In this document: positions 1 through 11,950 of the stretch, piece by piece | Numbering within the stretch: position 1 is the first letter of the stretch | How the letters are laid out: each line of letters opens with the position of its first letter | NCBI GenBank assembly: GCA_018340805.1 | Contig: JACMZG010001913.1 | Coordinates: 33,416,433-33,480,432, forward strand | Length of the DNA: 64,000 nucleotides | Direction: 5' to 3' | From: Microvelia longipes | Lineage: Eukaryota > Arthropoda > Insecta > Hemiptera > Veliidae | Notes under the pieces: model-generated | Database searches by the model: none | The model's input: only the letters and a program-made list of their open reading frames with translations | What the model was told of the DNA's origin: nothing | Made by a program: the position numbers and the translations under genes

Positions 1-548
1 TGAGGTCTTAGATTTTGAATTATAGGTAAAAACAATAAAAATGGTAATAATATACCATGTTTTCTATTACAAATAAATTTATGGTACATAAATACCATTA
101 AAAATAAATTCATGGTACAATAAATACCATTAACAATAAATTCATGGTACAATAAATACCATTAACGATAAATTCATGGTACAATAGATACCATTAAAAA
201 TAAATACATGGTTCAAAAATACCATTACAAATAAATTCATGGTAGAATAAATTCCATTATAAATAAAGTCATGGTACAATAAATATTATACAAATAAATT
301 CATGGTAGAATAAATTATTACAAATCATTCATGGTAGAATAAATATTATTATAATCATTCATGGTAGAAAATACTATTACAAATGAATTCATGGTACAAT
401 AAATACTATTACAAATGAATTCATGGTACAATAAATACTATTACAAATGATTCATGGTACAATAAATACCTATTACAAATGAATTCATGGTACAATAAAT
501 ACTATTACAAATAATTCATGCACAATAATTACCATTACAAATAAGGTG
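1..548. repeat. 31-bp AT-rich minisatellite
   Basis: A unit of about 31-32 bp, built around TTCATGGTACAATAAATACC followed by ATTAA or ATTACAAAT, is repeated about 16-17 times. Later units drift (GTAGAATAAAT, ATACTATTAC). The array may begin outside the window. No coding frame is supported. Confidence 0.85.
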
Positions 549-2841
549 TTACAATACTTGCATAAGGCACGAACATCGTTTTTCGTCTTAACGGTCAATT
601 GCTTCTATTGCATATCAATAGATAAGTTGGCCTTAACTTTCTAGATCTGATAGCAATCAAGTGCCCTGTTGTAGGGAGATTTCAACAGTTTTTAGAATCT
701 TGCTCAGATGCCCAGATAATATTACCCAACCCTATCTTCAGTACCTTATTCTTTAAGTCTTGTATAAGTTTAATTTCTTAAGTCTAATTTAAATATACCA
801 ATTCGATGCACTGTAAGTCCAAAAAACATATATTCAGCAAAAACTATAAGTTTTTTAAGCGTACAAACCTATTAAATTACACATATATTTTTTAAGAAAA
901 TCTTGCATATTGGTAGAATGCCAGAATGAAAAGCTGTCAGCAGTATTGATAAAGTGTCTCCAGAGCTGCCCCCCCCCCCCTGTATTTAGGTTACCCCCCT
1001 CCCCTGTCAGTTACATCCCAACAGCTATAATTTTTATTTATAAATGTATAAACACGGTTTCATACAGGGGAATATAAATTTGCTTACATAAAGGATTTTC
1101 TCGCTTGGTGTTATTTATGTATTATTAATATTTTTGTTTCCTTAATCCTTAAGTGAGAAAGAAATATTGTAAATATTTTTTCTCACTTGTAAACGATGTA
1201 CACAGTTTTGTACCGGGAGTCAATTTTAGTTATCTCCCTCGGCAAAGCCTCAGGAGCTAACTTGTTTACCTCCCTCGGTGATAACAAAGTTTTCGCTTAC
1301 GGCTTTGCCTTAGGTAAAAACCTAAGGCGAAACTGTAAACCTGGCCTTGAGCTGTAAAACTTCCTTCTCCCCCTTGCTGTGTAAATAAATATTTTTTAAT
1401 TCCCTATAACTATAAAAATAATTAAACAAGCAATAAAATGCCTTTGTTGTAAAGCACATCAGTAAAAACAGTTGCTTTGCAAATTCAAACAACATAAGCA
1501 TGTGCATTGTTAAATGTTTGTTAACAGTAATACCAACCTTTATTGGTTCATTCCCATAAAACAATCAATTGAGGAAAACTAGGAAAATCTGATGTAGATA
1601 TTTATGTTCCTTTTTCTATTCTCTTCATTTTTATCCAAACTAGAATTTCTATTTTGGTTGAAAATGTTTCCTTTTTTTCGGGGCGTTTCAATATAATTCT
1701 ATCAGAGGAAAGCAATTTTATAGAAAAAATAAAATATCTCAATAAATCCCTATCTTTACGAATAATATTCTAGGGAACTTTTCTTCTTTCTGAGGATAAA
1801 ATTATAATTTAAAATATTCCATTCCCGTTTATTGCTTCTTTCTTTATATAATGGAATTTATTGCTGTTCTCCTAACGAACGGTTAGAGTATGCATGTTGT
1901 AAAGATGGTCATTCATGCATTGTCATTTTTTTTTTTTGGTTAGGGGGGCGTAACAGTTTTAGAGGGGGCAATTTTTCCTACTGCTAAACTCGGCAACACT
2001 GAAGGGTCTTTGTTTTAATCCAAATAAATCAGTTAAAATTATTATTTTTTCTTTAAATAAGTGTCATTAATCTCTAGAAGTTAAATTATAATTAATGTTA
2101 AACTTTGTCACTAAATGGTAACACACCGTAACATTTTTATCTCTATGTCATCCCCTCAATTTGGGCATTTATAATATAACACACGGCTAAAATCAATTGA
2201 CAGCCCGCCAAAATCTCATTGCTTTCAACCTTTTTTTTTTTAACAATTTAACAAAGAATTTTTTTTTAAGTAACAAAAAAAATCCCTTCTCTGGCAAGAC
2301 TGTAAGTCAGGTTATGGTTTGAATTTTATTATTTGTTTTTATTTGATATCGTATTTTTTTATTTAAAAAAATTATTTATTTAATTATTAAGTAGGAATAT
2401 TGTTTAACCAACTAAGTTTTGCTTTAAATTTGTTCGGGAAGTATAAATTAAGTGGAGTTAATAAGCAGTAGGCTTATTAACAGCAAAAGGCTTACGCCTT
2501 GTGCTGCAGAGAGGGAACCAGGTTCCATTAAACTCTCTTATTTGCATAATCAGAAGTAAGATAAGATGAGAAGTAAGATTGTAATATGTATATAATATGT
2601 TTATTTCTTCTCAATATATAAATTATATAAAGTATAATTGTATATAAATAAATTATATACAATATATAAATTATATAAAAAATATAAATTATATAATTAT
2701 ATAAAGGCTGTATTATATAGTCCAGGCGAATCATGCCTTAACTTCTGTTTATTATAAAGGCCTTACAAAAAATGTTCAATTAATGGAAAAAAATGCCACA
2801 GTATAACATATATTAAATTGATACATACTTCAAGTATCATA
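549..2841. other. AT-rich non-coding stretch with homopolymer runs
   Basis: I see no supported gene. The stretch contains a poly-C run near 968-980, long T runs, a CCTCGG/GCCTTAGG-type duplicated motif at 1225-1345 that recurs near 18.5 kb, and AT-rich low complexity at 2580-2710. It may include intergenic sequence downstream of the minus-strand gene that ends at 2903. Confidence 0.5.
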
Positions 2842-2847
2842 TTTATT
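2842..2847 (-). promoter_or_regulatory. AATAAA polyadenylation signal
   Basis: TTTATT on the plus strand is AATAAA on the minus strand. It lies about 55 bases beyond the stop codon of the four-exon secreted-protein gene, a normal spacing for a 3' UTR. Confidence 0.55.
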
Positions 2848-2902
2848 TATATATTTTTCAATATATTCAATATATTTATCAATACGATAAATCCTCCAAA
2901 TT

Positions 2903-4383
2903 TTATATCTTCTCTCTTGTGGTGATTAAACTAGCTCCAAGTCGCATACATGTATTAATAGCAGTGCCATGATAAAATTTAACCTTAACCACCCAATAGT
3001 GTCGCTCGATGAATGGAATTTCGTGGGCGAATGATTTTAAATCGTCTAGCGTTACTTCGGCGTCTTTAAATACGTAGGTACCCTGGAAACAAGGCTAATT
3101 AATTGATTGCAAAGATATATTGTTGATAGAAAAGCAAAAATGAAATAAATAAAAGCGGAAGCTAAGGATGTAAGGATGTACTTTTCCCTTGGATAATGCT
3201 TGATATAGCAGTTTGTGATGATCTGGTACATGAATTATCTTTAAAAATGCTGGTTAAAGAGATTATTATAAAATAATAATAATAATAACAATAAGAATAA
3301 TCATTATTTTTCATTAAATTTTATACTGATAAAAGATTAGAAAATTGTCAAATCTTGAAAGTAAGTTAATTAAACAAGTATACTACATATTTTAAGAGCT
3401 AATCAAGCTATAGTAATCGTCAATGTAAATTAAGCCCCTTTCTCATTTGTTTTGAGTTTTTTTTTTTGTAAAATACGCACCTAGTAGAACGCTTGCCTTT
3501 CGACCTGGAGGTCGAGGGTTCAAATCCAGCCGGGGGAGGACCTCAATATGAGGTTATCCCTTGTACCGTACACTCGGGAGGTCTTGAATTCAAGGCCGGC
3601 CAACCCAGCCAAGGTTTTACGTGGTTTCCTTGGCTACTAATACGCAAATGCGGGGTTGGATCTAGTTTCATCAGAGACAAGTCTGGATCCACGTTTCCGT
3701 TGTCTCTAGCTCACGAAAAGTTAATGTTCTGCGGGCTGGGGGAGATGAAGGTCGGAAAGATATACTGAGCCTTTGTATGTCCGAAAACTTAGTCAGTGAA
3801 AGTGATGGTGGCGACACGAGTAACGTAAGTGACTAGGAACAAAGTGCTCGGTCTTGAAGACAGACGTCTCCTAATAGCACTGCGGAGCTTTGACTTTCAG
3901 GTCAGGGCTATAGAATGAGTTTGTGCACACTGACATCTGGGTGCTAGAGTTCTTTGTCGGGTGGCGCTGGACTGGCCAGAGCGGTGAGCCTAGCTAGAGT
4001 CTGGTGATGCTAGTGGAACTGATGGGATTGGTGAAACTGGAAGTACGAGGTCAAGTGAGACTAATGTGATCAGAGGAGCTAGTAAGACTAGATGAAACAA
4101 GCACACAGTGAACTAGTAGTCGGCGCTAGCCAGAACGGTGAGCCTAGTGAGTCTAGCTGGTCTAGATGAACTAGGCAAACTGTGAACTAGTCGCGGGCAC
4201 AGTGAGTTTGGATTGAGTCTGTTTGGGCTGGATGAACTAGACACACTGTAAACCGGTTACATGTGCTGCCATGTACGGAGGGGGTGCTTCCTAGATGATT
4301 GGATGTGCACAAACTCAGGGGTTAATGTTGAGTGAGATTTGAGTGAGGGGAAAACGCTAAATGACCCTACGGGTTAAAGCGTA

Positions 4384-4414
<31 letters not shown>

Positions 4415-7400
4415 CTAGTGAATAATAAGGGTTTTCATCAATATTAAGTTTTAATATTCTTTTTAAATTGTTTTTCTGGTAGATTTTTTTTATTCTTCTA
4501 AATTATTAAAAAGTTTAATGCCTAATGTACTATGTCCCACTTTTGACTTGGATAACCTATGAGGAGGGATCATCAATATGTTTTTATTTTTTGTGTTAGT
4601 TTTAAATAAGAAAACTTTAAATAAGAAAGTTAATCATCAAGAGAACTAACTAGTATAACCTACAGATATATAATATAGCGAATGGTATGGTATAATTCAG
4701 CAAGGGTAGTATAACTAAAGGTCATACTTCCCTTCAACAAGGGTAGTGTAATTGCTCGTCAACAACGATAGAATAATACCCGTCAGCAAGGGTAGTATAA
4801 CTTAAGGTCATTCTACACTTAAACAAATGTATAATACTCGTCTGCAAGAGTATTATAACTAAAGGTTGTACCAGGGACTATCAAGTACTCTACTCTAACT
4901 TTATTAGTTCTAAGAACTCCGTAGTTATACTTCCTTTCAAAGAGTAGTAAAATACTCGTCAACAAGGATAGAATTATACCCGTTAGCAAGGATAGTATAA
5001 CTAAAGGTTAGAAAGGAGTTTAATTGATAGTCGACATGTTGGTGGTTTTTTTATTGAATATAAAGAATTATTATGATGAAATTATAATGAATAATAAACC
5101 TTATTATCTTATTGTATCCCACTAAAAAAATTATGAAGTGTGTATTCAATACATTTCTAGAAACATACGATGTGATTGTGCCCTTGTTTCTTTGTTTATA
5201 TTTTTGAACACTTGTAACTTTTGCTTCCCTGTCTCTCAAAAGGAAGAAGAAGCATTATATTAGCAAAATACATAACAGCATTTCTCTTATCAAATATCAA
5301 CGTTTCAGAACCTACAGATCCCAAAAATTGTAACAATTTTGGTGTCCGTGCCTATGAATGTACGGATCTGGACATTAGTTGTAATCACGCAACAGCTCTA
5401 ACTGCTGATTCAATGTAAATGAAACTTGGCTTGGAAATCTAAAACCAATGAGAAAGAGCTGAATAATTACCACCACAGTGTCTCGAAAAGGCTCCTTGTG
5501 AAACTTTTAAAAAATAATAAAGGCTGAATATAATACCTTTTTAATAGGACACGTCATGGGGGGTTTGAAACCTTGCAGAACCGGTGACCAAACTTGATCC
5601 TTAGACAAGAATAGCTGGCAAGCGTTATTATAATTAAACTTGAAGAAAATTTCACAGCCATCTTTGTTGAGTGTACACTTTAATACGTCGATTTTTACCT
5701 AAAAAAATATATCAGCGTTTAGAAGATATAGGCTCGTATTCAAAGACATTTTCCTTTAGGGTCCTTTATTCCTTATTACCTTTCGTTACACTGTTTACTT
5801 TATTTTCTCTTAAATTACAATTTAAACGTAAAATTATGGGCTCTCAAATGACTATACCAAATAATATAATAGTTATAGAATGTCGGTAGGTATACGAGAG
5901 ATTCAGACAGAAAGTGGGGTGAAATCGGTGCTGGCATCTAGCGGCAGCTCTGAAACTAACTTTTTTTACCATAACATTCTTCCCACTTTTCTAAGTTAGT
6001 TGTACAAAATTAAATTATTTTTTATTATCATTTAATGACACGAGTGTCTACTTGAAATTTGTCATTATTATATATATATGAATTATTTAGATTAATCAGT
6101 TTTGTGCCAGAAGTAGTTTGCTGAAAATAAAGACGACAGTGGCGCATTCTCGTAATTGGCTTAGTGAAACTACCATATTACACGCTAGCACTCCTGTTAA
6201 CTGTCTTAGGAACTAACCTTTTCTTGACTGAAATAATAAATCTCAGGACCATCTCTCTTTATTCATATATTCTTTGGGTAATACAAAAAATAGTCCCAAA
6301 CCACCTCCTTCTAAACTGACTCTCACTCAGTCTTTCACTTGTCCTCTGGTCATTCTTTTTCATTACCCTTATGTAAGTCCCTATCCTAGGCACAATATTA
6401 TGCCCCAAACCTTCCCTAGTTATGTCCATGATTGCGATAAACCTATAGTTTCTCCTCCTGCCCCAGTTTCTGACCCTGGCTTTATAAATTCTATACTGAA
6501 ATTTAATTTATTTGTTCCTCGCCCCCAGCATTTACTGATCTCATAATAAATTTAGATTATCTTAACTTAAAATGAAATTATATATTAACAAATAAAATTT
6601 GTTAATAATTTACATTTATTAATATAAAGGATCTCGAAATGTGCAAAAAAGAATCAATCTGTCATTTTTTCAAGCTTTCGACATTAACTCACCAGCAAGG
6701 GATCCCTATTAGTGAATAATTATGACCATACTTGAATAAGATATATTCTGGACACCAAAGAAGTGGATTTATTAAAATCTATGTATCTCACAAACTAAAT
6801 TATCATTGCACCACGAACCTTGTTGATCATTCCATAGTCTTGGTGCATCACCAGAGTACCGCTTAGTCCAGTTCTTCCTTTCCCCAGAGAATTAATAGTC
6901 ATATTATCGTACTTTTCCTCTGTTTTCATGTCGCAATTTTTAAATTCTTCAAATCTTAGAATTTGCTTTATTCTTTTACTCTGCAACGATTTAAGCATTA
7001 AATAAAGTTGAAATATACATTGATCTTTTAAGTCATGGTTGTAAAGTCCTTGTAATTTTTTCATTCCGATCGAAAGGGCATTATCAGGCGAGTTGCATTT
7101 TAAAGCATCTCAGCCCACCATGAAAGAGGACCTTAAGTGTTATGAAATAGCATCATGATGTGCTGTGACCTGCATAATGTTGAGGTATTGTGTTGGAAGT
7201 GTAATATCAAGGTGTATGGAAGTGATCCTTTACGATGTCAGGTACTAGTAAAACACCCTAATCCTAAATTAATCTGTTTGCGTGTGTGTTTGTCTGTTTC
7301 TATATGTATACAGTAATTCCCGCACAGACAAATGAGAAGCGTAGTGTATGTACCATAAATCCTTCAATTAAATTCCTCCTTCAACAGATTTTTACAAATA

Positions 7401-7580
7401 GTTAGGATTGATTCCTACAAATGTCAGAAAACGCTTTCTATTGGTTCAGCTTGATTTGTAGGATTGGTTTTGATGATCTAGCACAAAATATTATTAGGAG
7501 TAACTCACCGTTTTAGCAGCCGTTGCAGTATAAAGGTGGGCGGTTAATAACAGCATTAGATATGCATAAAATATAATCAT
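2903..7580 (-). CDS. Secreted GM2-activator/ML-like lipid-binding protein, four exons
   Basis: The coding exons on the minus strand are 7580-7509, 6980-6819, 5698-5537 and 3082-2903. All introns are GT-AG (donors GTGAGT, GTTCGT, GTATTA; acceptors TTGCAG, TTTTAG, TTCCAG) and all join in phase 0. The product is 191 residues. Exon 1 (residues 1-24) is a hydrophobic signal peptide starting MIIFYAYLMLLL and ending near TATAAKT. The mature part has six cysteines (about residues 40, 86, 93, 105, 128, 177), an N-glycosylation sequon NMT in exon 2, and CPIKKGTYVF across the exon 3/4 junction. The protein ends with TCMRLGASLI. Human GM2 activator has the same layout, CPF-K-x-GTY and a C-x-K-x-AASL end, at about 193 residues; insect DUF1091/ML-like proteins are also similar. 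The role in binding or carrying a lipid outside the cell is inferred from the family. Intron 3 holds a retroposon in the opposite orientation. The exact subfamily is uncertain. Confidence 0.85.
3477..4419 (+). mobile_element. tRNA-headed 924-bp retroposon with poly-A tail and 9-bp target duplication
   Basis: The insert 3486-4409 is flanked by GCACCTAGT at 3477-3485 and 4411-4419. It starts with a tRNA-like segment (AGAACGCTTGCC, then GAGGTCGAGGGTTCAAATCC resembling a B box) and ends in about 27 A residues. The body is far richer in G+C than its surroundings. It contains about three internal copies of a 65-bp unit around GATGAACTAG and CACTGTGAACTAG at 4070-4260. An open frame at 3493-3768 is incidental. 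The structure is that of a long SINE or other non-autonomous retroposon. It sits in intron 3 of the secreted-protein gene, antisense to it. Confidence 0.75.
4660..5010. repeat. Degenerate tandem repeat with CAAGGGTAGTATAACT units
   Basis: Motifs of the type CAAGGGTAGTATAACTAAAG and CTCGTCAACAAGGATAGAAT recur every 50-60 bp with much divergence. It lies inside intron 3 of the minus-strand secreted-protein gene. Confidence 0.6.
5298..5418 (+). other. Possible cysteine-containing exon, unassigned
   Basis: After an acceptor-like AACGTTTCAG a plus-strand frame reads PTDPKNCNNFGVRAYEC and continues to a stop at 5416-5418, with three cysteines and balanced base composition. It lies inside intron 3 of the minus-strand gene, so it would be a nested gene piece. 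I found no convincing partner exon. It could be chance. Confidence 0.2.
6232..6546 (+). other. 104-codon open frame, proline-rich, unassigned
   Basis: This stop-free plus-strand frame lies within intron 2 of the minus-strand secreted-protein gene. It has no early ATG. The translation is rich in proline and serine (for example KNSPKPPPSKLTLTQ) and matches no family I know. It may be a decayed transposon frame. Confidence 0.2.
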
Positions 7581-8259
7581 TTTAAAAAGAATAAAAGTTG
7601 GAAGTAAAAAACAAGAAATAATTAGAAACTATGAAACTTTTAGTGATTCTGAGAACTATGACTATAAGACTGTTTTGCCTGGATCATTGCACAAAAAATT
7701 AAACGCTTCGTTGTAGCAGTCGTAAAAATCATGTTTCATCTGATAACGCCAACAAAACTCGGTAGTATCAAATGCTGATGTCAAAATAGTCATTTGCAGT
7801 TATATGTTTTATTCACCATGTTCATAATATTAAAATGATTTTGTAATTATTCGTCGAAACGAAATGGAGTAGTTGGTTAGGAAATTATCACATAATTACA
7901 ATATGCTATCTAGATTATTGATGTTATCATCGAAATTATAAAAAAAAGTATGTATAGTACATAATGATGTAAAGTACGAAAATTGAAGGAATCGTTAGTG
8001 ATATTTTAATGACATCATTAACATTTGAGGACTTATTATACAAAGATGAATGTACGTAATAGTACATAACGTTATGTACGTAATTAGCTACGTGTTAGCA
8101 CGTAATCTTAGTACGTGTTATGTACGTAAGTAGCTTGTAGATTATTCAGATAGTAGTAGATTAAAAATCTAGTAAAATCTGATTATTAAATCTAAAAACC
8201 CAGAATAACTAGAAAACACGTGAAAAAACAGACTATAGTTTTCTTGTAAGACTGTAATC

Positions 8260-8506
8260 TAGTTCTGAGCAAATAATAATAATGCCCGTGTTAGGGCCTT
8301 TCGGCCCTTCAGGGTATTCACCCTGCGGGAACAACCTCGGGTGGGTCACATCTACTATGCTCAAAGTAAAGCTAAAGTTGGCGAAATCTTTTTACCGCAA
8401 ATTCTATTCAGAAAAACTGAGAGCATAGCCCGGGATGTAACCTCGGACCTCCGGTGCCGAAGTTCAGTACTATACGACCACGGCTACAGAGGCAGATAGT
8501 ACTGAG
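8260..8506 (-). mobile_element. tRNA-derived SINE, copy 1 (family S)
   Basis: The insert 8270-8496 is flanked by TAGTTCTGAG (8260-8269) and TAGTACTGAG (8497-8506), a 10-bp duplication with one mismatch. On the minus strand it starts with a tRNA-like head and passes a B-box-like segment. It ends in an (ATT)n tail, seen on the plus strand as AATAATAAT at 8272-8281. It shares about 75-80% identity by eye with the copies at 41.5 and 54.5 kb. Confidence 0.8.
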
Positions 8507-8544
8507 AGTAAATACCTTAAATACTGGGAATGAATATTTTAACT

Positions 8545-8640
8545 TTCATTCAGGTTAAGGTGACAGACTATAGTTTACTCTTTATCCGTGTTCGAATCTG
8601 GGAGGAGACAATTTTTTTTTTAATTTTAGTTCAGTTTATT
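8545..8640 (+). mobile_element. Fragment of a second tRNA-derived SINE
   Basis: GGTTAAGGTGACAGACT resembles a tRNA A box, and CCGTGTTCGAATCTGGGAGG at about 8588 is a good B box. A T-rich stretch follows. It lies only 40 bases past the family S SINE copy but has a different tRNA-like head. Confidence 0.5.
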
Positions 8641-8673
8641 AAAATAATGACAAGTGCACGTTTTTGGACCAAA

Positions 8674-8860
8674 TAATTCTGCCGCGGAGGACCTCAAGCC
8701 TAGCGAATTTCCTTTGAAATGCTGGACTCTTTGGTTTACAATGTATATCTTGGTTAAATGTTTTGTTCATGCTTTATAACTTGAAGCAGTAGCATCACTA
8801 CTGTTTAGTCAATTGTTTAAGAATTTTTCAAAAGAAATGCACTGAAACATTTTTAAAAAA
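8674..8860 (-). mobile_element. Partial copy of the TIR element seen at 47.7-48.1 kb
   Basis: AATAATTCTGCCGCGGAGG, AGCGAATTTCCTTTGAAATG and GCTTTATAACTTGAAGCAG match, in order, the reverse complement of the right part of the element at 47716-48141. The other end was not found. Confidence 0.5.
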
Positions 8861-9180
8861 AGCCTGAATCCCAGAAGACATTTTAAATAAGGATTCCTTG
8901 ACCTAAATTTTCCTTAAGTTTAATAAAAATTCACCAAATTTGGATAACGATTTTCTTCTTCCTTCTAAATATTTTCACTTGGAGTATATTTTTTCTTTGT
9001 GCCGGTTTCGCTCCGAAAACTAGTTAACATCTCAAAAATAAATGTATTTTTGGTTGGCTAATTTAAATTTGAAAATTACATTTTCCCTGTGAAATGACAT
9101 TCTAACCCCTTTTTTCTTTTTTGTTTACTCTGCGATACAAATTTGTATGAATTATTAAATAGCAATATAAAGTTTGACAG

Positions 9181-9290
9181 TGGTCCCAAAGGCACCTTCG
9201 CTCCGTGCAAGCCCCCGTGGGGCGGTGGAACGGGGGTTTGAAACTATACCGTCTCAAAGCCACACATCGCGTCGCAAAGAACTAACTTTT
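9181..9290. other. Short GC-rich island in AT-rich DNA
   Basis: A stretch with GCAAGCCCCCGTGGGGCGG and GTCGCAAAGAACTAAC stands out by base composition. I see no open frame or tRNA-like fold that explains it. It may be a repeat remnant. Confidence 0.3.
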
Positions 9291-9869
9291 CTAATTAATA
9301 TTTTCCATAATATTTATCTACAATAACTTTTATTTTTTACCATTTTACTAAAAACATTAACATTTTATAAAAAAATTATGTATTTATCTTTTTATTTAGT
9401 TTATTACTAAATTTTATCAAAATTAAATTTTAATTTCATATAATTTAAAAAGTGTAGAAATACATATGCAGTATAGTAGTTATACATTTTTTACATTGAA
9501 ATACAGTAAGTTAATAACTAAAAAATCCATTAGCTTTTCATGTAATAAGCAGGACATATCTTTCGAAAAAAAATACCTTTTATATTTTATTAATAAATAG
9601 TCAATGTTTCAATCATCGCTGGAAAATTAATTACAATTATATTAATATAAAAAATGAAGGGAAATAAAATAACAAAATTTGTTTCTAAAATGAAGCTGCT
9701 TGTCTTGCATCCGCTACATCTTGCTAGCGCTGCAAGAAACGGACAGTTATTTTGGAATGGAGTTAATTGTTTTTTAAGGTTAAAAAACATTTTTGTCTAA
9801 GCCTTGGGATTTGTTTTGGATGTATCATCTTTTCTGGTGAGGATGTTGGAAAAACATAATCCCAAAAAT

Positions 9870-10016
9870 TTTTTAAAAAAGCCAGCTTGATAACACAACT
9901 TTGTGTAGCGGGACCGATGAAGCATATCGACCATAAGCTAGATTTTTCTGTGCGTTTTACGTTAGGATTCCCGCCAAAAAGACGGCCACTTTGCAGCGAG
10001 GCAGCTTCAGCTTAAA
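9870..10016 (+). other. Short open frame of coding-like composition, unassigned
   Basis: A plus-strand frame without an ATG near its start reads about 50 codons (for example GPMKHIDHKLDFSVRF) to a stop at about 10014. The minus strand of the same stretch is also partly open. Its G+C is higher than its surroundings. It may be a decayed transposon frame or an orphan exon. Confidence 0.2.
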
Positions 10017-10234
10017 AAACGTTGTAAGTTTTCCTTGTGCAAGTTTGCCTTGTAACTTTTCAAAAAATCGTTACACGAACAAACGGTCCTTATTTATATT
10101 TTTTAGGGCGCTGAATCGAATGTGAACCCTGTTTGATGTTAATACGACCACTCTAAGTGACCAAAAAATAACAGTCAGTAAAAAATAATTTTCGAGTAGG
10201 TTTTCGTATGTGATTTTTTTGGTGTGTGTATTGA

Positions 10235-10310
10235 ATTCAATAAAATCTGTCCTGACTCGATAAGAATTGGTAAAGCTAGGGTTCCCAGGTTCAAATCTTG
10301 TGGACCTAAT
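10235..10310 (+). other. tRNA-like segment, probable SINE head
   Basis: AATTGGTAAAGC is A-box-like, and CCCAGGTTCAAATCTTGTGG fits a B box with a paired T-stem. No full cloverleaf can be drawn, so a functional tRNA is unlikely. Confidence 0.35.
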
Positions 10311-11159
10311 CATTTTTTTAACTTCTATCGAAATCCTGCCTTTCGGTTGGTTACTGTCTTATTTTGTTCCTTTATATTCTGTTGATGTAGTTTCATGTAC
10401 CTCATACATTTTTCTGTTATACTTGTATACTTCATTGTATGGTCTGAAAATCTGTCTTGAATACGCTTTCAATTGGTTCAGCTTGAAATCAGAAGACACG
10501 TTAAACCAATAGAATTCATTTTCTCAATGCATTCTGATTGCCTTGCAACTAATCAAAAACATGGTCATATTTCTCAAAGTATCGGCAGTTTTAAGATATT
10601 GCGCGTTTAAATTGAAAAAATCTTAAAATCACTTAAAAAAGCCATTTAAGTAGAAATATTTTCCATAGCGCTTCTGCAATACTTTTACCTCATATCGCGT
10701 ACTGGAAAAATGCTTTTTAAAAAATAAGGTTGAAAAATTATTACATAAATGAATTGCAAAAAAAAATCTTTCGCTTTTCTAAACTCGAAAAGCTTTGTTT
10801 TCTTTATATCTGTTATCTGCTAAAAGTATTTTTAATAAATAAAAACATCTTTTCATCTTTTGCTTTTCCGGACCTACTAGAAAGAGAGAGCACCTAATAA
10901 AAGAGAGCATAGATACAATCTCCCCTTTTATTAAAAATTGTATTATGTAATTTTTTTCTCTTTGAAATATTTAACTTGTAATAATAATAGAGCTATTAAT
11001 TCTTAAAATGGTTTCTTTTTTAATTCATTTTTTTTTATAATTGATCCATACAACCTGTTTGATGGTTAAGTATCACAACATTCTTTTAATCTATGATGTA
11101 CATTTAATTAGTAATAATTTTGTACTTTGAGGTTTTCCAAGGTTTTGAGGTTCTGGAAG

Positions 11160-11700
11160 AGAGACAGTTTCCAGTGAAATCGTACCATAACGGTACGAGG
11201 GAGCCTAGAGACTCCCTACCAAAGAGACTAAATCAGTAGTATTAGTCAGTAGTATCCCTTTGCTCCCTACCCATCTACAATCCTTATCGAAGACAAACGG
11301 CAGGCATTTTTGAGAGACGTCATATTAAATCACTCCATAAAACACAGAGATTCAAAGAAAATACGCGATAGATAATTAATTACAACTTATTTTAAATTCA
11401 TTTGACTAATTTAAAGACAAACTGATCGATAAATAATGAAATATTTACGAGAAATTGCAATTATTGTGAAAAATCAAAAAAATGTACATTTATGGTGCAA
11501 CACTACTCAGGGAATGATAAGAGCTGTTTTATCCTCCCTTTAAGTATTATTCTCTTTGGTGTGCTCCTATTTCTCTACCCTATATGACGTTCATGGGGGT
11601 CAGTTTAGTTTATCTCACCGCGTCATCCTCTTTATTCAAGATCCTTGATAGCATGGAGGGACTCTGACAGAGGATTGCGGCCAATATCTCTTTCAGAGGT
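11160..11700. repeat. Unclassified dispersed repeat, copy 1
   Basis: GAGACTCCCTACC, CTACAATCCTTATCGAAG, ATAAAACACAGA and TTATGGTGCA reappear in the same order at 26.5-26.9 kb. AGAGACTTCCC/CTCTACAACCC and the GGATGACGCG/GACCCCATG block reappear at 44.6-44.9 kb. The end structure is not clear. Confidence 0.55.
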
Positions 11701-11950
11701 CCCTAACTACGAAAAAATTATACTTAATGTATACGAAAAAGAACGTTCCGCAAAACTTAATGTCACTTATAAGAATTCTACTTTCTTTCGGTACTAGTGC
11801 TGAAAGTAAGAAGAATTCTTCAATAACAATGTAAAGTCGTATTTTCGGTACATATAGATAGCTGATGTTAATATTACGTACATACCATTCTAAGATAAAT
11901 ATTTTTTTGACGCGGGAACCCGAAATCTTTTCTATCATTCAGGTTTGTAG
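11701..11950. repeat. Unclassified repeat shared with 43.25-43.42 kb
   Basis: GAAAGTAAGAAGAATT followed by ATATTACGTA and CATTCTAAGATAAAT also occurs, diverged, near 43290-43400. Reading frames on both strands here are incidental. Confidence 0.4.

Noticed and set aside
1..548. Possible CRISPR-like array at the window start
   Set aside because: Units are contiguous and diverged without unique spacers, and the setting is eukaryotic; it is a minisatellite.
3493..3768. 91-codon plus-strand frame
   Set aside because: Lies inside the tRNA-headed retroposon and begins in its tRNA-like head; no protein family fits.
9590..9790. Minus-strand exon after GTTTCTTGCAG
   Set aside because: The frame after the acceptor is open only in one phase, becomes F/I-rich low complexity and has no matching donor upstream.
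10235..10310. Functional tRNA gene
   Set aside because: B box is good but no acceptor stem or complete D arm can be drawn; more likely a SINE head.
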